Below are positions 18,301 to 26,656 of a stretch of 64,000 bases of DNA, one piece after another. A model generated the notes under the pieces. The model had not been told where the DNA came from and searched no databases. It saw nothing but the letters and a program-made list of their open reading frames with translations. Source of the stretch: a virus; the IMG/VR virus record IMGVR_UViG_3300044641_009805, positions 214,436 to 278,435 of that record; one strand, given 5' to 3'. The position numbers and the translations under genes are program-made. The number at the start of each line of letters is the position of its first letter. The first letter of the stretch is position 1.

Positions 18301-18981
18301 GGAATTGGAGAGGCTGCTATCGATGAAATCGTCGAGAACAGACCTTACAAGAGTGTCGAAGAGATGTTGTGGAATGATGATGGTTCATGGAAACATTCCA
18401 AATTTAACAAGCGAGCTTTTGAAGGTCTCATCTCCATCAGAGCGTTTGACTCTCTTGACTGCGTAGGTGAAGGAAAAACATTTAACAGCTACAAACAGAT
18501 GCATCACATCTTGATTGATAAAGGTGCCGATATCAAGAAAACTTCAAAGAAAAATCCTACTCTCGGTATGGAAAACTTTCGAAATCTTTTGATAGAAACA
18601 AATGACATGGATGAGTGGACTCGTGGGGAGTTGGTTGACAACAGCGTGAAATATCTTGGATCATTCAACTCTAACATTTTAGTTTCTCAAGAACTGATTG
18701 CAAAGCTAGAATCTAAAGGTGTCAAATCCATCGACCTCATCGAGCAAACTGACGTTTATTGGTTCATTATTTCTGACGTAAAAGAAAAAAAGACGAAGAA
18801 CGGAAAGCCATACTTGCTTCTGACGGCAATAGGCCTTGAAGGCCAAACCCGTCGGATCTTTTGTTGGGGATGGGATGGCCGAACTGAGTTGCCGAAGTAC
18901 TCCACATGCATAGCAGAAATTACTGTCGATAATTACGGTAATAAAACTTTTATGAGCAAGGTTAAGGTAATCGATGAATAA
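15397..18981 (+). CDS. dnaE: DNA polymerase III alpha subunit (DnaE-type replicative polymerase)
   Basis: 1194-residue C-family polymerase, the likely phage replicase. The PHP domain starts at residue 8 (FVGLHAHSTFSQYDG) and keeps H-x-H, SLTDHGNMNG and GCEMYVH, so its metal site looks intact, unlike E. coli DnaE. An acidic insertion (residues about 90-140) interrupts PHP. The palm has GPGRGSAAGSL (about 464) and catalytic PDIDSD (about 505); LGRHAGGVIVS and FDLLGLETL with the third Asp follow, then the finger segment QEQTMRLC. A C-terminal OB-like region starts near 1110 (WFIISDVKEKK). Complete, no frameshift. Confidence 0.95.
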   Translation: MTRDNKTASPTRFVGLHAHSTFSQYDGLDYPQEHIDYVLENGMDAWSLTDHGNMNGFCHAFLHAEKMKKSGKNFKFIPGCEMYVHPDLTQWKKDLEASKVKPAKDESIITPITAVVDGDDETTDVGTDEAALTVENEDETKSGKYNDPVKRRHHLVVLPKTSVGLQRLFHLVSRGYMEGFYRFPRIDYSMLKEAAKGDHLMISTACLGGPLAFDAFEQLQKVPFEELKHQLLNDRSLLDRIIATMSNTYDKLVDAVGRDNVCLELQFNKLPAQHLVNRALIEFSKRNSLRDRVVVTCDSHYSRPENWKEREIYKKLGWLNYQNFDPSLLPKSKDDLKCELYPKNAKQVWESYLSTTEGMDFYDDEFVKDAIERTHDIVHNELGDIQPDKTMKLPSYVIPEGTTEDKALVVACKNGLKWRGLDSRQDYIDRIKYELGIIKGKKFSRYFLTMKAIMDIAREHMLIGPGRGSAAGSLVAYVLGITNLDPIEYDLSFERFLNPSRTGAPDIDSDISDRDLLIELLRKNLGERNVIPISNYNTFRLKSLIKDIARFYSIPFEEVNAALAPVEDDVKKEVFKPGTDKNLFVLTYEDAIKYSKSLQDFIAAHPEVAEPIEILFKQNRSLGRHAGGVIVSEDVAERMPLILARGEAQTPWVEGMNYKHLEEFGWIKFDLLGLETLRIIERCIGLILERREGVKNPDFKQIRAWFDKHMDPKNIDLNDQKVYEYVYHEGRFAGIFQLTQTGAQRLFTKAKPRSIIDIATLTSIYRPGPLAANVDKLYIDAKNNPDKIDYQHPLIKKVLESTYGCIIFQEQTMRLCSVVAGFPEAETDTIRRNIMKRSASKKDDAAADARKAKEEFVLGAVKNGVNEKVASELYDKILFFSGYGFNASHAVSYAIDSYYCAWLLTYYEEEWLCAYLESMSGNDEKRAKAFSEVKALGYKIVPIDVNYATKSWTILEGKRFMPSFLSCKGIGEAAIDEIVENRPYKSVEEMLWNDDGSWKHSKFNKRAFEGLISIRAFDSLDCVGEGKTFNSYKQMHHILIDKGADIKKTSKKNPTLGMENFRNLLIETNDMDEWTRGELVDNSVKYLGSFNSNILVSQELIAKLESKGVKSIDLIEQTDVYWFIISDVKEKKTKNGKPYLLLTAIGLEGQTRRIFCWGWDGRTELPKYSTCIAEITVDNYGNKTFMSKVKVIDE

Positions 18982-19507
18982 CATGCATACTGTCGTAATT
19001 TTTGAAGGATGTGATAAAGTTGGTAAGACTGAAATGGCTCGTGAGCTTTCGCGACGAATGGAGATTCCATATTTCAAGAATAAATCAGAATGGAAAGCGT
19101 TTAGCTCAGATCCAGATTATTTCGTGAAGGCTCTTCGATACGGAGACCCTTACTTCTACACTTTTCTTCGAGACACCAAGACGTCTGTTATTCTTGATCG
19201 ATCGTACCCTTCAGAGTGGGTGTATTCAAGAGTTTACGATAGAAAGACCGATCATGATGCTCTGTCTCATATTGATTTTCTTGCAGCTTCTTTTGGCGTT
19301 AAGATAGTCATTCCGTATAGGACTTCTTATTCTGGTCTAAAAGACGATATTCATAACATAGGCGAATATCATCTACAAAAATTGTCAGACATGTATGAAG
19401 AATTTGCAAAGTGGACCAAATGTGACGTACTACGCTTTTGCATTGATTCTGAAAACCTAGAATGGGAAATGGAGACCATTCGTAAATTCTTGAAAAAGGA
19501 GGCATGA
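18974..19507 (+). CDS. P-loop deoxynucleotide kinase (thymidylate kinase-like)
   Basis: 177 residues. Walker A FEGCDKVGKTEMA at residues 9-21 and LDRSYPSEWVYSRV (DR motif) place it with thymidylate or dNMP kinases. Overlaps the dnaE stop by 8 nt. As a second kinase besides 2044, it might act on a modified nucleotide such as hydroxymethyl-dCMP, like T4 gp1; the sequence does not prove this. Confidence 0.75.
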   Translation: MNNMHTVVIFEGCDKVGKTEMARELSRRMEIPYFKNKSEWKAFSSDPDYFVKALRYGDPYFYTFLRDTKTSVILDRSYPSEWVYSRVYDRKTDHDALSHIDFLAASFGVKIVIPYRTSYSGLKDDIHNIGEYHLQKLSDMYEEFAKWTKCDVLRFCIDSENLEWEMETIRKFLKKEA

Positions 19508-20532
19508 TGCGCATCGGAATTAGTTATTGGGGTTTTTGTGAGCCTTTTGGAGCATCAGGAGAAGCAAAAACGCCTGATGGTCATCGGTATGGTCGTCCTA
19601 TTTTTGTGAACGCAGCTGTCGCATCAGGACATCAGATTTATGCGTTACAAAAGCGTAGAGAAGTTGTGCCATATAAAAACATCAATTATGATGAGGGATT
19701 TCCTGACATAGATGTTTTATTTGTTGAGTGGCGATGGCCAACTTATAAAAATTCAGGAGAAAATCCTGCCGAACCTGATCTGCTCAGGCAAAATGAGCTT
19801 CTTCGGCACTATCACGGAAAGATTCCTGTCGTTATTTGGGATTGTGATTATAAGGTGACACCAGAAGATGAGCTAGCATGGCCTAAAGCTATAATTGCAG
19901 ATCCCGCATTTGAACCAAGATATTTGACCAGAAAAAGAGAAAGATTGATGTTTTGGACAGATTGGCAATTTTTGCTGCAACCGTCCAACGTGTCTTTTGA
20001 ATATGGCTATGTGGGAAACAATTATGAAAGACCAGAAGCATTTTATCAGTACTATTCCTCACCATCAAGAGAGCTAAGAAATCTGGGAATACAGACGACG
20101 GTTCATGGTAATTGGTTAGAAGTTTCTCCTGAGAGAGAACATCCTACATCATTGATAAAACAGCATCCCTTCGTTTCATTCGCTCAACGCTTGAATTTTC
20201 ATGATTCAATGAAAAGGTTGAATTCTTTTATCTGCGCAACACACATAACCAAGCCAGAATACGCCAAACGTGGGTTTGCGTCTCCTCGTTACTTAGAAAA
20301 TATGGCTGTGGGCACGCCTGCTTTGGTCCCATCAGAGTTTTTGATCCCAAACTTATTAGGAAGTGAGTGGACAGTATCGACGTCAGAACAAGTAATTGCT
20401 CAAGTTAAATACATCAGCAAACTTTCTTATGAATTCAGGGTTTCTTTAGTCAAAGAACAAATGACGATTTTGAAAAATAAGAATGTATTTTCTGTAAGCG
20501 ACGTAATAGATTTCTTGGAGACACTCGTATGA
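19504..20532 (+). CDS. GT-B-type glycosyltransferase-like protein
   Basis: 342 residues. The C-terminal half has the pattern of a GT-B nucleotide-sugar binding domain: FASPRYLENMAVGTPALVP resembles EAMACGTPV of GT4/GT1 enzymes, and the N-terminal half reads as a Rossmann-like domain (MRIGISYWGF). A strong ribosome site (AAGGAGG) lies just upstream. Immediately followed by a sugar-nucleotide epimerase, and near a hydroxymethylase-like ThyA homologue, so it may glycosylate DNA bases or a virion/host surface; both are inferences. Confidence 0.55.
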   Translation: MMRIGISYWGFCEPFGASGEAKTPDGHRYGRPIFVNAAVASGHQIYALQKRREVVPYKNINYDEGFPDIDVLFVEWRWPTYKNSGENPAEPDLLRQNELLRHYHGKIPVVIWDCDYKVTPEDELAWPKAIIADPAFEPRYLTRKRERLMFWTDWQFLLQPSNVSFEYGYVGNNYERPEAFYQYYSSPSRELRNLGIQTTVHGNWLEVSPEREHPTSLIKQHPFVSFAQRLNFHDSMKRLNSFICATHITKPEYAKRGFASPRYLENMAVGTPALVPSEFLIPNLLGSEWTVSTSEQVIAQVKYISKLSYEFRVSLVKEQMTILKNKNVFSVSDVIDFLETLV

Positions 20533-21530
20533 TGAAAAAAGATAAGGTTCTAATCACAGGCGTAGCTGGACTTCTTGGGGCAAATTTTTCTAGATATCTG
20601 TTGTCCAGAGGTTATGATGTCGTTGGGATTGATGATTTAAGCGGCGGATATCTAGATTCTGTTCCAAAAGAAATGACATTCTACGACGTAGACTTGGTAG
20701 ATCGTCATAAAACAGAAGAGGTATTTGCAAAAGAAAAACCTGATTATGTTTTCCATTTTGCTGCGTACGCAGCAGAAGGATTGAGTCCTTTCATTAGAAA
20801 TTACAACTACACAAACAACGTGTTAGCTTCCGCTAATGTAATTAATGCTTGTGTAAATCATGATATCAAAAAGATTGTTTTTACCTCATCGATGGCGGTA
20901 TATGGAGTAGGCAATCCACCCTTTACAGAAGATCAGCTACCAACCCCAGAGGATCCTTACGGTATTGCGAAATATGCAGTAGAGATGGATCTCAAACTTG
21001 CACATGAAATGTTTGGACTAAGATACAGCATTGTTCGCCCGCACAACGTTGTTGGCATTTATCAAAATATTTGGGATAGGTATCGAAACGTTATAGGCAT
21101 TTGGATTCGTAAAGCTCTTGTTGGAGAACCGCTGACTATCTTTGGAGACGGTACACAAAAACGTGCTTTTTCAGACATCAAGTTCTATATGGCTCCTTTT
21201 GAAAAGCTTATGACGTCTTTTGACGGTGAAACTTTCAACATAGGAGCTGATAAAGATTTCACAATTAACGAAGCTTGCGATCTCGTGATGGACGTTGCAG
21301 CTGAGCTTGGAGTTAAAGCGACCAAGGTTCATTTAGAAAAACGCAATGAAGTGCACACTGCATACTGCGATCACAGTAAAGCTCATAAGCTGTTAGGGTT
21401 TAAAGATGAAACTAATCTTAGAGATATGATTAAAGAAATGTTTGTCTGGGCTATGAAGCAGCCTGATAGACAAATAAAGAACATGGATTATGAGATTGAA
21501 AAGAACATGTACTCTTTTTGGAAGAAATGA
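20529..21530 (+). CDS. NAD-dependent sugar-nucleotide epimerase/dehydratase (extended SDR)
   Basis: 333 residues. Nucleotide-binding ITGVAGLLGANF (G-x-x-G-x-x-G), IDDLSGG, and catalytic S-x(10+)-Y-x-x-x-K seen as SSMAVYG ... YGIAKY. The rest matches UDP-glucose 4-epimerase-like enzymes (RPHNVVGIYQ, GDGTQKRAFS, FNIGADK). Its ATGA overlap with the glycosyltransferase suggests it makes the donor sugar. Another SDR lies at 23278. Confidence 0.85.
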   Translation: MMKKDKVLITGVAGLLGANFSRYLLSRGYDVVGIDDLSGGYLDSVPKEMTFYDVDLVDRHKTEEVFAKEKPDYVFHFAAYAAEGLSPFIRNYNYTNNVLASANVINACVNHDIKKIVFTSSMAVYGVGNPPFTEDQLPTPEDPYGIAKYAVEMDLKLAHEMFGLRYSIVRPHNVVGIYQNIWDRYRNVIGIWIRKALVGEPLTIFGDGTQKRAFSDIKFYMAPFEKLMTSFDGETFNIGADKDFTINEACDLVMDVAAELGVKATKVHLEKRNEVHTAYCDHSKAHKLLGFKDETNLRDMIKEMFVWAMKQPDRQIKNMDYEIEKNMYSFWKK

Positions 21531-22315
21531 TTATGACTTTTCCTGAAAAATTAGCTGATAGAGAAAAATACATTTTTGATCAAGTTTTAGCTGGCAATTT
21601 TGATGCAGAATGGGTTCCTCTCGAATTTTCTTCAGGAGGAAGAACCATTAAATTCAATGTGATGAATGATGCATTGAAAATTGACGGCATAAGAGTTAAT
21701 GTATCTGCAGAACTTCAGCAAAAGTTAGCAGATGTATTTAATGCGTCTTTATTGACAACACATATCGCTGACTTAATGTTTATCAATGCCACGCACCGAG
21801 TAGAGCCCTGTCCTATGACGATATCTTCGACAGTCGATTCTATGATTAAACACAGCAAAATGGTCGATGGAAAAGTTGGGTTTAATGTGACAGGATTAGT
21901 AGCTTCTCCTGGAAAGCATTGGATTTTAGATAAGAAACTAGACTTAAATCCTAGAAGAGCTTGTAACTATGGGTGGCATTTCGTTGGTACGAACTACAAG
22001 GGTATAAAAGGTCACCCAACTGGATCTAAGCAGAACAAGCTAAATGGATCGACGATGTCAGTGATCCAGCCGAATGCAACTGCCCATGATATGAAACATT
22101 CTGATTATTCTCAAATTTGTCAGCTTGTTTCTCAAGCTTGTTGGATCGACGGTGTCATACACCGTTTATCTGACGTTCTGCAAGATCCAACGAATTGTGA
22201 TCTTGCTACCGCTAATGGTCCTTTAAGTTTTGTTAGACAACCTGGTACGTCTCCTTTTGTCGGAACTTCTGTTATGTTTCCTGTAAAAATTACTTCGCAA
22301 GGAGGAATTGTATGA
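21527..22315 (+). CDS. Conserved phage protein of unknown function
   Basis: 262 residues; ATG 21527 overlaps the epimerase stop. Contains FMVN-rich beta segments and the string VGFNVTGLVASPGKHWILDKKL, then NYGWHFVG, MKHSDYSQICQLV. I recall similar proteins in other large phages, but no function. No transmembrane segment or catalytic motif is visible. Confidence 0.6.
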   Translation: MIMTFPEKLADREKYIFDQVLAGNFDAEWVPLEFSSGGRTIKFNVMNDALKIDGIRVNVSAELQQKLADVFNASLLTTHIADLMFINATHRVEPCPMTISSTVDSMIKHSKMVDGKVGFNVTGLVASPGKHWILDKKLDLNPRRACNYGWHFVGTNYKGIKGHPTGSKQNKLNGSTMSVIQPNATAHDMKHSDYSQICQLVSQACWIDGVIHRLSDVLQDPTNCDLATANGPLSFVRQPGTSPFVGTSVMFPVKITSQGGIV

Positions 22316-22500
22316 CGTATGAATACGAATGCAAAGCTTGCAATCATCAGTTTGAAGCGGAACAATCAATCAAAGATCCACCATTAACAAACTGCCCTCG
22401 TTGTAAGACTGACTTTTTAAGAAGGCTTATAAGCAAATCAACATTTGTTTTGAAGGGCTCTGGGTGGGCTGCTGATAACTATTCTTCAAAATCTTCTTAG
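22312..22500 (+). CDS. FmdB-type zinc-ribbon protein
   Basis: 62 residues: YEYECKACNHQFEAEQSI, then CPRCKTDFLRRLIS, the CxxC...CxxC zinc ribbon of the FmdB/CxxC_CxxC_SSSS family, ending in the F-x-LKGSGWAADNY segment also typical of that family. Often annotated as putative regulatory proteins. ATGA overlap with the preceding gene. Confidence 0.8.
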   Translation: MTYEYECKACNHQFEAEQSIKDPPLTNCPRCKTDFLRRLISKSTFVLKGSGWAADNYSSKSS

Positions 22501-23225
22501 TAAGTAGGTAGCGTGTGTTGTCTCAGCGGACAATCACTTTTGTTGCGAGATGATCTAGAAGCAGGATGCCCAGGTTTCAAGAGGTTGTGTAAGTCTTCTC
22601 CTTCTTTGCTAGCAAAGACTGATTTGACTTCGCCTGTTTCACTATTAAAGATAATAGTATACCCGCCTCTGGACATATCTAGAGGCTTTTTTATAGTGTT
22701 CATATAATCGAACCTACCTGCTTTACTCATCTCCCTATCAAACCAAGCTTCAAGCACAAAGTTAGAGACAGAAACGGGCGTGCCATTGACATCAATCTCA
22801 TACGAGTCTCCTTGAACGGGGTCGCACAATTCCAATGCTACGAAAGTATGATCTCCTCTATTCGACCAAAGATTGACGTAGGGATTGTAGAATGTTTCAA
22901 GTATTTCGTGAGATAGGACGACCGAAACAGCGTGAGTTCCCTTCAACGTAGTTCCGCCATGCTTCAATAACGGGTCCGTAAAAACTCTACACCAAACTCT
23001 TCCGTCAGGATCTTGCGTATGGTATCCAAGAGCACCAGCAACATCTGGAGAGTTAATAAGAACAACGGGGAATCCATCATTACCACCTACCTTTATCTCC
23101 CATGGCATCCTTTCCAGGAGCGGGGCTGCTTGTTGCGTTAACTGTATTTTGCAGGCTTCAACCATGAGGTTCAAATCTGCTTCGGAAACGTTGGTCGATT
23201 TATTGATGACATTAAACGTTCTCAT
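22497..23225 (-). CDS. Putative zincin-like phage protein
   Basis: 242 residues on the minus strand, tail to tail with the zinc-ribbon gene (4-nt overlap). It contains VVLSHEILETFYNPYVNLW, an HExxE motif in a helix, followed by ELCDPVQGDSYEI and VSNFVLEAWFD, a combination seen in a family of phage virion-associated hypotheticals. HExxE may bind zinc; proteolytic activity is unproven. Confidence 0.6.
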   Translation of the reverse strand: MRTFNVINKSTNVSEADLNLMVEACKIQLTQQAAPLLERMPWEIKVGGNDGFPVVLINSPDVAGALGYHTQDPDGRVWCRVFTDPLLKHGGTTLKGTHAVSVVLSHEILETFYNPYVNLWSNRGDHTFVALELCDPVQGDSYEIDVNGTPVSVSNFVLEAWFDREMSKAGRFDYMNTIKKPLDMSRGGYTIIFNSETGEVKSVFASKEGEDLHNLLKPGHPASRSSRNKSDCPLRQHTLPTY

Positions 23226-23229
23226 AATT

Positions 23230-23238
23230 GTAAATATG
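23230..23238 (-). promoter_or_regulatory. CATATTTAC element 4 nt before the start codon
   Basis: Minus-strand CATATTTAC, AATT, ATG 23225; a variant of the TATATTTAT element found before 15324, 46842 and 61293. Confidence 0.4.
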
Positions 23239-23277
23239 AAACAAGCTTGTTTATAATTTAAAAAGGTGTATAATCAT

Positions 23278-24246
23278 ATGAGAATTTTATTGACGGGTGG
23301 TGCGGGCTTCATAGGCAGTAACGTCGCAAAAAGGTTGTTGGCAGAAAATATAGAGTTTGACATCGTTGACGATCTATCGAACGGTCACATGTCGTTTGTT
23401 GATCCTTCGCTGCTGGATCGTAACATTACGATTGCCAGCTTCGACTCCGAAACAATCTTAGCAAAGATAAGGTCTGGATTGTACGATGTTGTTATACACT
23501 TGGCGGCCGTCCCGCGTGTGAGTTATTCCGTCGATTTTCCCCTTGAGTCTCACAACGCAAACGTGACAGCAACAATGAAATTGATTGATGCTTGTCGAGG
23601 AAAGATTAAACGTTTTGTCTTTGCATCCTCGTCCTCTGTTTATGGAGGTGCTGACCAGCTACCAACTCCTCCTGATACCGCAAAGAATCCTAAATCACCT
23701 TACGCTTTGCAAAAATCTATAATTGAAGATTATTTGAAGATGTATTACGATCTTTATGGGTTCGATTCAGTCAGCCTAAGGTTCTTTAACGTCTTTGGTC
23801 CAAATCAATTAGGAAATTCTCCTTATTCCACAGCGGTTTCTGCGTGGGTTAATGCAATTATGAAGGGGACTTCGATGCGTTCTGACGGAGACGGAACGCA
23901 ATCTCGCGACATGTGTTATGTTGATAATGTTGCCGATGCATGCGTAAGAGCAGCAAAGGCAAATTTCCCATTAAAGTCTGAAACTTTAAATGTGGCTTGT
24001 GGCGACAGGACAACAAATAGAGAAATTTTGCAATTTTTGTTGAAAAAATTTCCTGATGCGAAATACCATGATGCTCCTTGGAGACCTGGCGATGTCATGC
24101 ACACTCAAGCTGATATTTCTAGGACAAAAGAAGTTTTAGGTTACACTCCCCTGGTGTATTTTTGGGAAGGATTGGAAAAAACAATCCAGTGGTATCAGGA
24201 CAATTGGGAACTAATTAAAACGTTGAGTGATAAAGAGAATATATGA
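23278..24246 (+). CDS. NAD-dependent sugar-nucleotide epimerase (extended SDR)
   Basis: 322 residues from ATG 23278 (RILLTGGAGFIGSN, the dinucleotide site). DDLSNG, HLAAVPRV, SSSSVYGG and PYALQKSI (Y-x-x-x-K) are all present, as are FNVFGPNQ and GDGTQSRDMCYVDNVADA, so it is UDP-glucose 4-epimerase-like. TATAAT motifs lie at 23252 and 23269. It is ATGA-linked to the ThyA-fold gene, tying sugar-nucleotide and pyrimidine modification genes into one operon. Confidence 0.88.
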   Translation: MRILLTGGAGFIGSNVAKRLLAENIEFDIVDDLSNGHMSFVDPSLLDRNITIASFDSETILAKIRSGLYDVVIHLAAVPRVSYSVDFPLESHNANVTATMKLIDACRGKIKRFVFASSSSVYGGADQLPTPPDTAKNPKSPYALQKSIIEDYLKMYYDLYGFDSVSLRFFNVFGPNQLGNSPYSTAVSAWVNAIMKGTSMRSDGDGTQSRDMCYVDNVADACVRAAKANFPLKSETLNVACGDRTTNREILQFLLKKFPDAKYHDAPWRPGDVMHTQADISRTKEVLGYTPLVYFWEGLEKTIQWYQDNWELIKTLSDKENI

Positions 24247-25241
24247 AAGTTTTTTCTAGCTTCACTGAAGCCTACTATGATCTGCTTCTAGACGTCTACA
24301 AGCATCCTGACTTTGTTTCTTCTCCTCGAGGGCAGAAGATCAGAGAAAAGTTGGGCGTATCATTCAGGATTTCTAATCCTCTTGATAGATTACCGTATGT
24401 AGAGCAAAGAGACTTTAGCTTATCATATTTTGTTGCAGAGTCTTTGTGGTATCTTTCTGGAAACGATTCCACTGAATGGATATCGAATTATTCTTCTTTT
24501 TGGAAGAACATTTCTGATGATGGCACTACAGCTAACAGCGCTTACGGCGCCAGGATTTTTAATCCTCATTCAAGAATTGCTGGTCAAATCGATCCTTCTT
24601 GGACACAATGGGATTACATCTTGAATGAACTGACGACAGATCCAGATTCTCGCCGAGCCGTCGTTCATATTAGATCTCCTCAGGATTCTATCCTAGCCTC
24701 AAAGGACGTTCCTTGCACTTTGTCTTTGCAGTTTTTTTTGCGTAACGATCAGGTTCACATGATAGTCTCTATGAGATCATCTGATCTCATCTTAGGAATT
24801 GCGTATGATGTTCCTGCATTCACGTTGTTTCAAGAGTTGTTGGCTAATCAATTATCGGATAGGCTGAACAGGTCTATAAGCGTTGGTGAGTATACTCACG
24901 TAAGCAATTCTTTGCATATTTATGAAAAGCATTTTGGAATGGTAGAAGAAATTCTAAAAAAACGAGAGTTTTTTAGTTTAGAAATGCCGAAGCTACCAAA
25001 GGGTAAACTACCTTTAGAATATATTTTGGAGCAAGAATCCAAGTGCAGAAATTGTCAGACTATTGATGAATTAAAACAGTTGGCTTCTAATCTCAATGCT
25101 GGTTCTGAATATTGGAATGATTGGTGCAAGATTTTAATTTCGCATAGAGCAAATAAGTTAAAAGGTGTTGATTCTGAAAACTTTAAGTTAGTCCTCTTGA
25201 AATCAACGGAATTTAACGGCTATAAATTTTTTAACAAATAA
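24243..25241 (+). CDS. ThyA-fold enzyme, probably deoxycytidylate hydroxymethylase rather than thymidylate synthase
   Basis: 332 residues of the thymidylate synthase superfamily: DPDSRRAVV (phosphate-binding Arg pair), catalytic Cys in VPCTLSLQFF (about residue 158), SMRSSDLILGIAYDV, and SLHIY near the C-terminal half. The residue equal to E. coli ThyA Asn177 is Asp here (GIAYD instead of GLPFN, about residue 189). In T4 dCMP hydroxymethylase this position is Asp and selects cytosine. With ThyX at 1371 already present, a hydroxymethylase role fits. Experimental proof is lacking; a ThyA with unusual specificity remains possible. Confidence 0.75.
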   Translation: MKVFSSFTEAYYDLLLDVYKHPDFVSSPRGQKIREKLGVSFRISNPLDRLPYVEQRDFSLSYFVAESLWYLSGNDSTEWISNYSSFWKNISDDGTTANSAYGARIFNPHSRIAGQIDPSWTQWDYILNELTTDPDSRRAVVHIRSPQDSILASKDVPCTLSLQFFLRNDQVHMIVSMRSSDLILGIAYDVPAFTLFQELLANQLSDRLNRSISVGEYTHVSNSLHIYEKHFGMVEEILKKREFFSLEMPKLPKGKLPLEYILEQESKCRNCQTIDELKQLASNLNAGSEYWNDWCKILISHRANKLKGVDSENFKLVLLKSTEFNGYKFFNK

Positions 25242-25247
25242 GGTGTT

Positions 25248-25811
25248 ATGTCAAATCCTCAATTCATACTCTATACGGGTCCAATGTTTTCTAGCAAAAC
25301 AACCGGACTGCTGTCTTCAATAGATCGTTTTAAATACCAAAACAAACGAGTAGCTGTGTTTAAGCCGCGCTTAGATGATAGATACAGTGAAGAGTATATT
25401 TGTACTCATAGCGGGTGGAAAGTACCTGCCATTTGCATAAAAGAAGGAACCGACATACTTGAAAAATTGTCAGAGATGAATGAAAATCCTCATGTCGTGG
25501 CTGTTGATGAAGCATTCATGATACCAGGTATTTCGAAAGTTTTAGTCTGGCTTTATAGAAGTGGATATTCGATAGTGGTATCGTCATTAGATCTATCAGC
25601 CAGCGGAAAACCGTTCAATGAAATTGAAAAAATGCTGCCTTGGGCAACCCAGGTGGAAAAACGGACGGCGGTCTGTACAGTCTGCAGCAAAGATGCTCAT
25701 TACACATACAAAAAGCAGATTGGAGGAAATGAAATAGAGGTCGGCGGAGCTGAACTTTATGAACCAAGATGTTTAAAGTGTCATCCAGTAATATTTGATC
25801 CGGCTAGCTGA
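25248..25811 (+). CDS. tdk: Thymidine kinase (type II)
   Basis: 187 residues. P-loop YTGPMFSSKTTGLL (residues 9-22), FKPRLDDRYSE, VAVDEAFMI (Walker B with catalytic Glu), SSLDLSASGKPF (lasso start), and structural zinc cysteines CTVCSK ... CLKC. Salvages thymidine and deoxyuridine. Within the nucleotide operon. Confidence 0.93.
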   Translation: MSNPQFILYTGPMFSSKTTGLLSSIDRFKYQNKRVAVFKPRLDDRYSEEYICTHSGWKVPAICIKEGTDILEKLSEMNENPHVVAVDEAFMIPGISKVLVWLYRSGYSIVVSSLDLSASGKPFNEIEKMLPWATQVEKRTAVCTVCSKDAHYTYKKQIGGNEIEVGGAELYEPRCLKCHPVIFDPAS

Positions 25812-25812
25812 A

Positions 25813-26253
25813 ATGATTGATAGGAAAAAATTAAAGCTTTCTGTTTTCATGCAAATGTGCAGGGACCTGTCTGTTCTTTCATATGATCCGAAATACAAGG
25901 TAGCTTCAATTATTATCACTCCAGACTTTAGAGAAGTTTGTGCTATCGGGTATAACGGAGGATACAAAGGCGGGCCTAACGAGAGAAGTTCTTTAGACCA
26001 CGGTAACTCAGGATTTCTCCATGCCGAAGAAAATGCTCTTTTTCATCTTTGCAAGCCTTATGAACTTCGATCTGGACTAATCATGCTATGTACTCATAAG
26101 CCTTGCTCAATGTGTGCCCGTCGCATCGTGAATAGTGGAATTCAAAATGTTGTCTATGAAGTCGATTATTTAGATAAAGAGTCTGCTACAGATGAGATAT
26201 TCAAGAATAGCAATACTTCTTGTAAAAAGTATGAAGATATAATTTCTTTATAA
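25813..26253 (+). CDS. dCMP deaminase-family enzyme
   Basis: 146 residues from ATG 25813. Zinc-deaminase motifs HAEEN (H70, E72) and PCSMC (C98, C101). Preceded by the dCMP deaminase-like GYNGGYKGGPNER segment. Probably converts dCMP to dUMP for ThyX. An upstream start at 25795 would overlap tdk and is less likely. Confidence 0.85.
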   Translation: MIDRKKLKLSVFMQMCRDLSVLSYDPKYKVASIIITPDFREVCAIGYNGGYKGGPNERSSLDHGNSGFLHAEENALFHLCKPYELRSGLIMLCTHKPCSMCARRIVNSGIQNVVYEVDYLDKESATDEIFKNSNTSCKKYEDIISL

Positions 26254-26307
26254 ATTCCGAACGTGGACTAAACGGCATGATAATTACTATGTAGTTTGGG
26301 TAGATTC

Positions 26308-26652
26308 ATGAAAAAATTAACAGAAAAAGAAGTAGTAAGACTTTTACGAGAAGAGTGGAATAAAAAAATAGAGTCTTTCCTCCCTGAAAAAGACAAATTA
26401 GAAAAGAAAGACAAGAAAAAAGCTGACACTGATTTGTCTGTAGAATTTCCACTCAAAGGAGAAAAAGAGATTGTTATATCTCCTGAATTCAAGGTGAAAA
26501 GTAAAAAAGGAACGGGGCAGGGTCTTTTGTACACTGTTTCAAACGTGAATCCAACCAGCAAAACCATCACTTTAACTCACCAAAAAGAAGATGGCGTGGC
26601 AGAAACAACGGTAACTTTTGATGAATTTGTAAAAGAATTCGAGAGGCAGTAA
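26308..26652 (+). CDS. Small protein with N-terminal VVRLLREE peptide (putative virion protein)
   Basis: 114 residues. MKKLTEKEVVRLLREEWNKK is a variant of the shared peptide with an LRE site. Then a Lys/Glu-rich linker and a beta-rich C-terminal domain (GLLYTVSNVNPTSKTITLTH). The preceding gene ends 55 nt upstream. No known domain. Confidence 0.6.
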   Translation: MKKLTEKEVVRLLREEWNKKIESFLPEKDKLEKKDKKKADTDLSVEFPLKGEKEIVISPEFKVKSKKGTGQGLLYTVSNVNPTSKTITLTHQKEDGVAETTVTFDEFVKEFERQ

Positions 26653-26656
26653 TCAA

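Noticed and set aside
23269-23274. TATAAT 3 nt before ATG 23278 as promoter
   Set aside because: Too close to place +1 at or before the start codon; TATAAT at 23252 is the better candidate.
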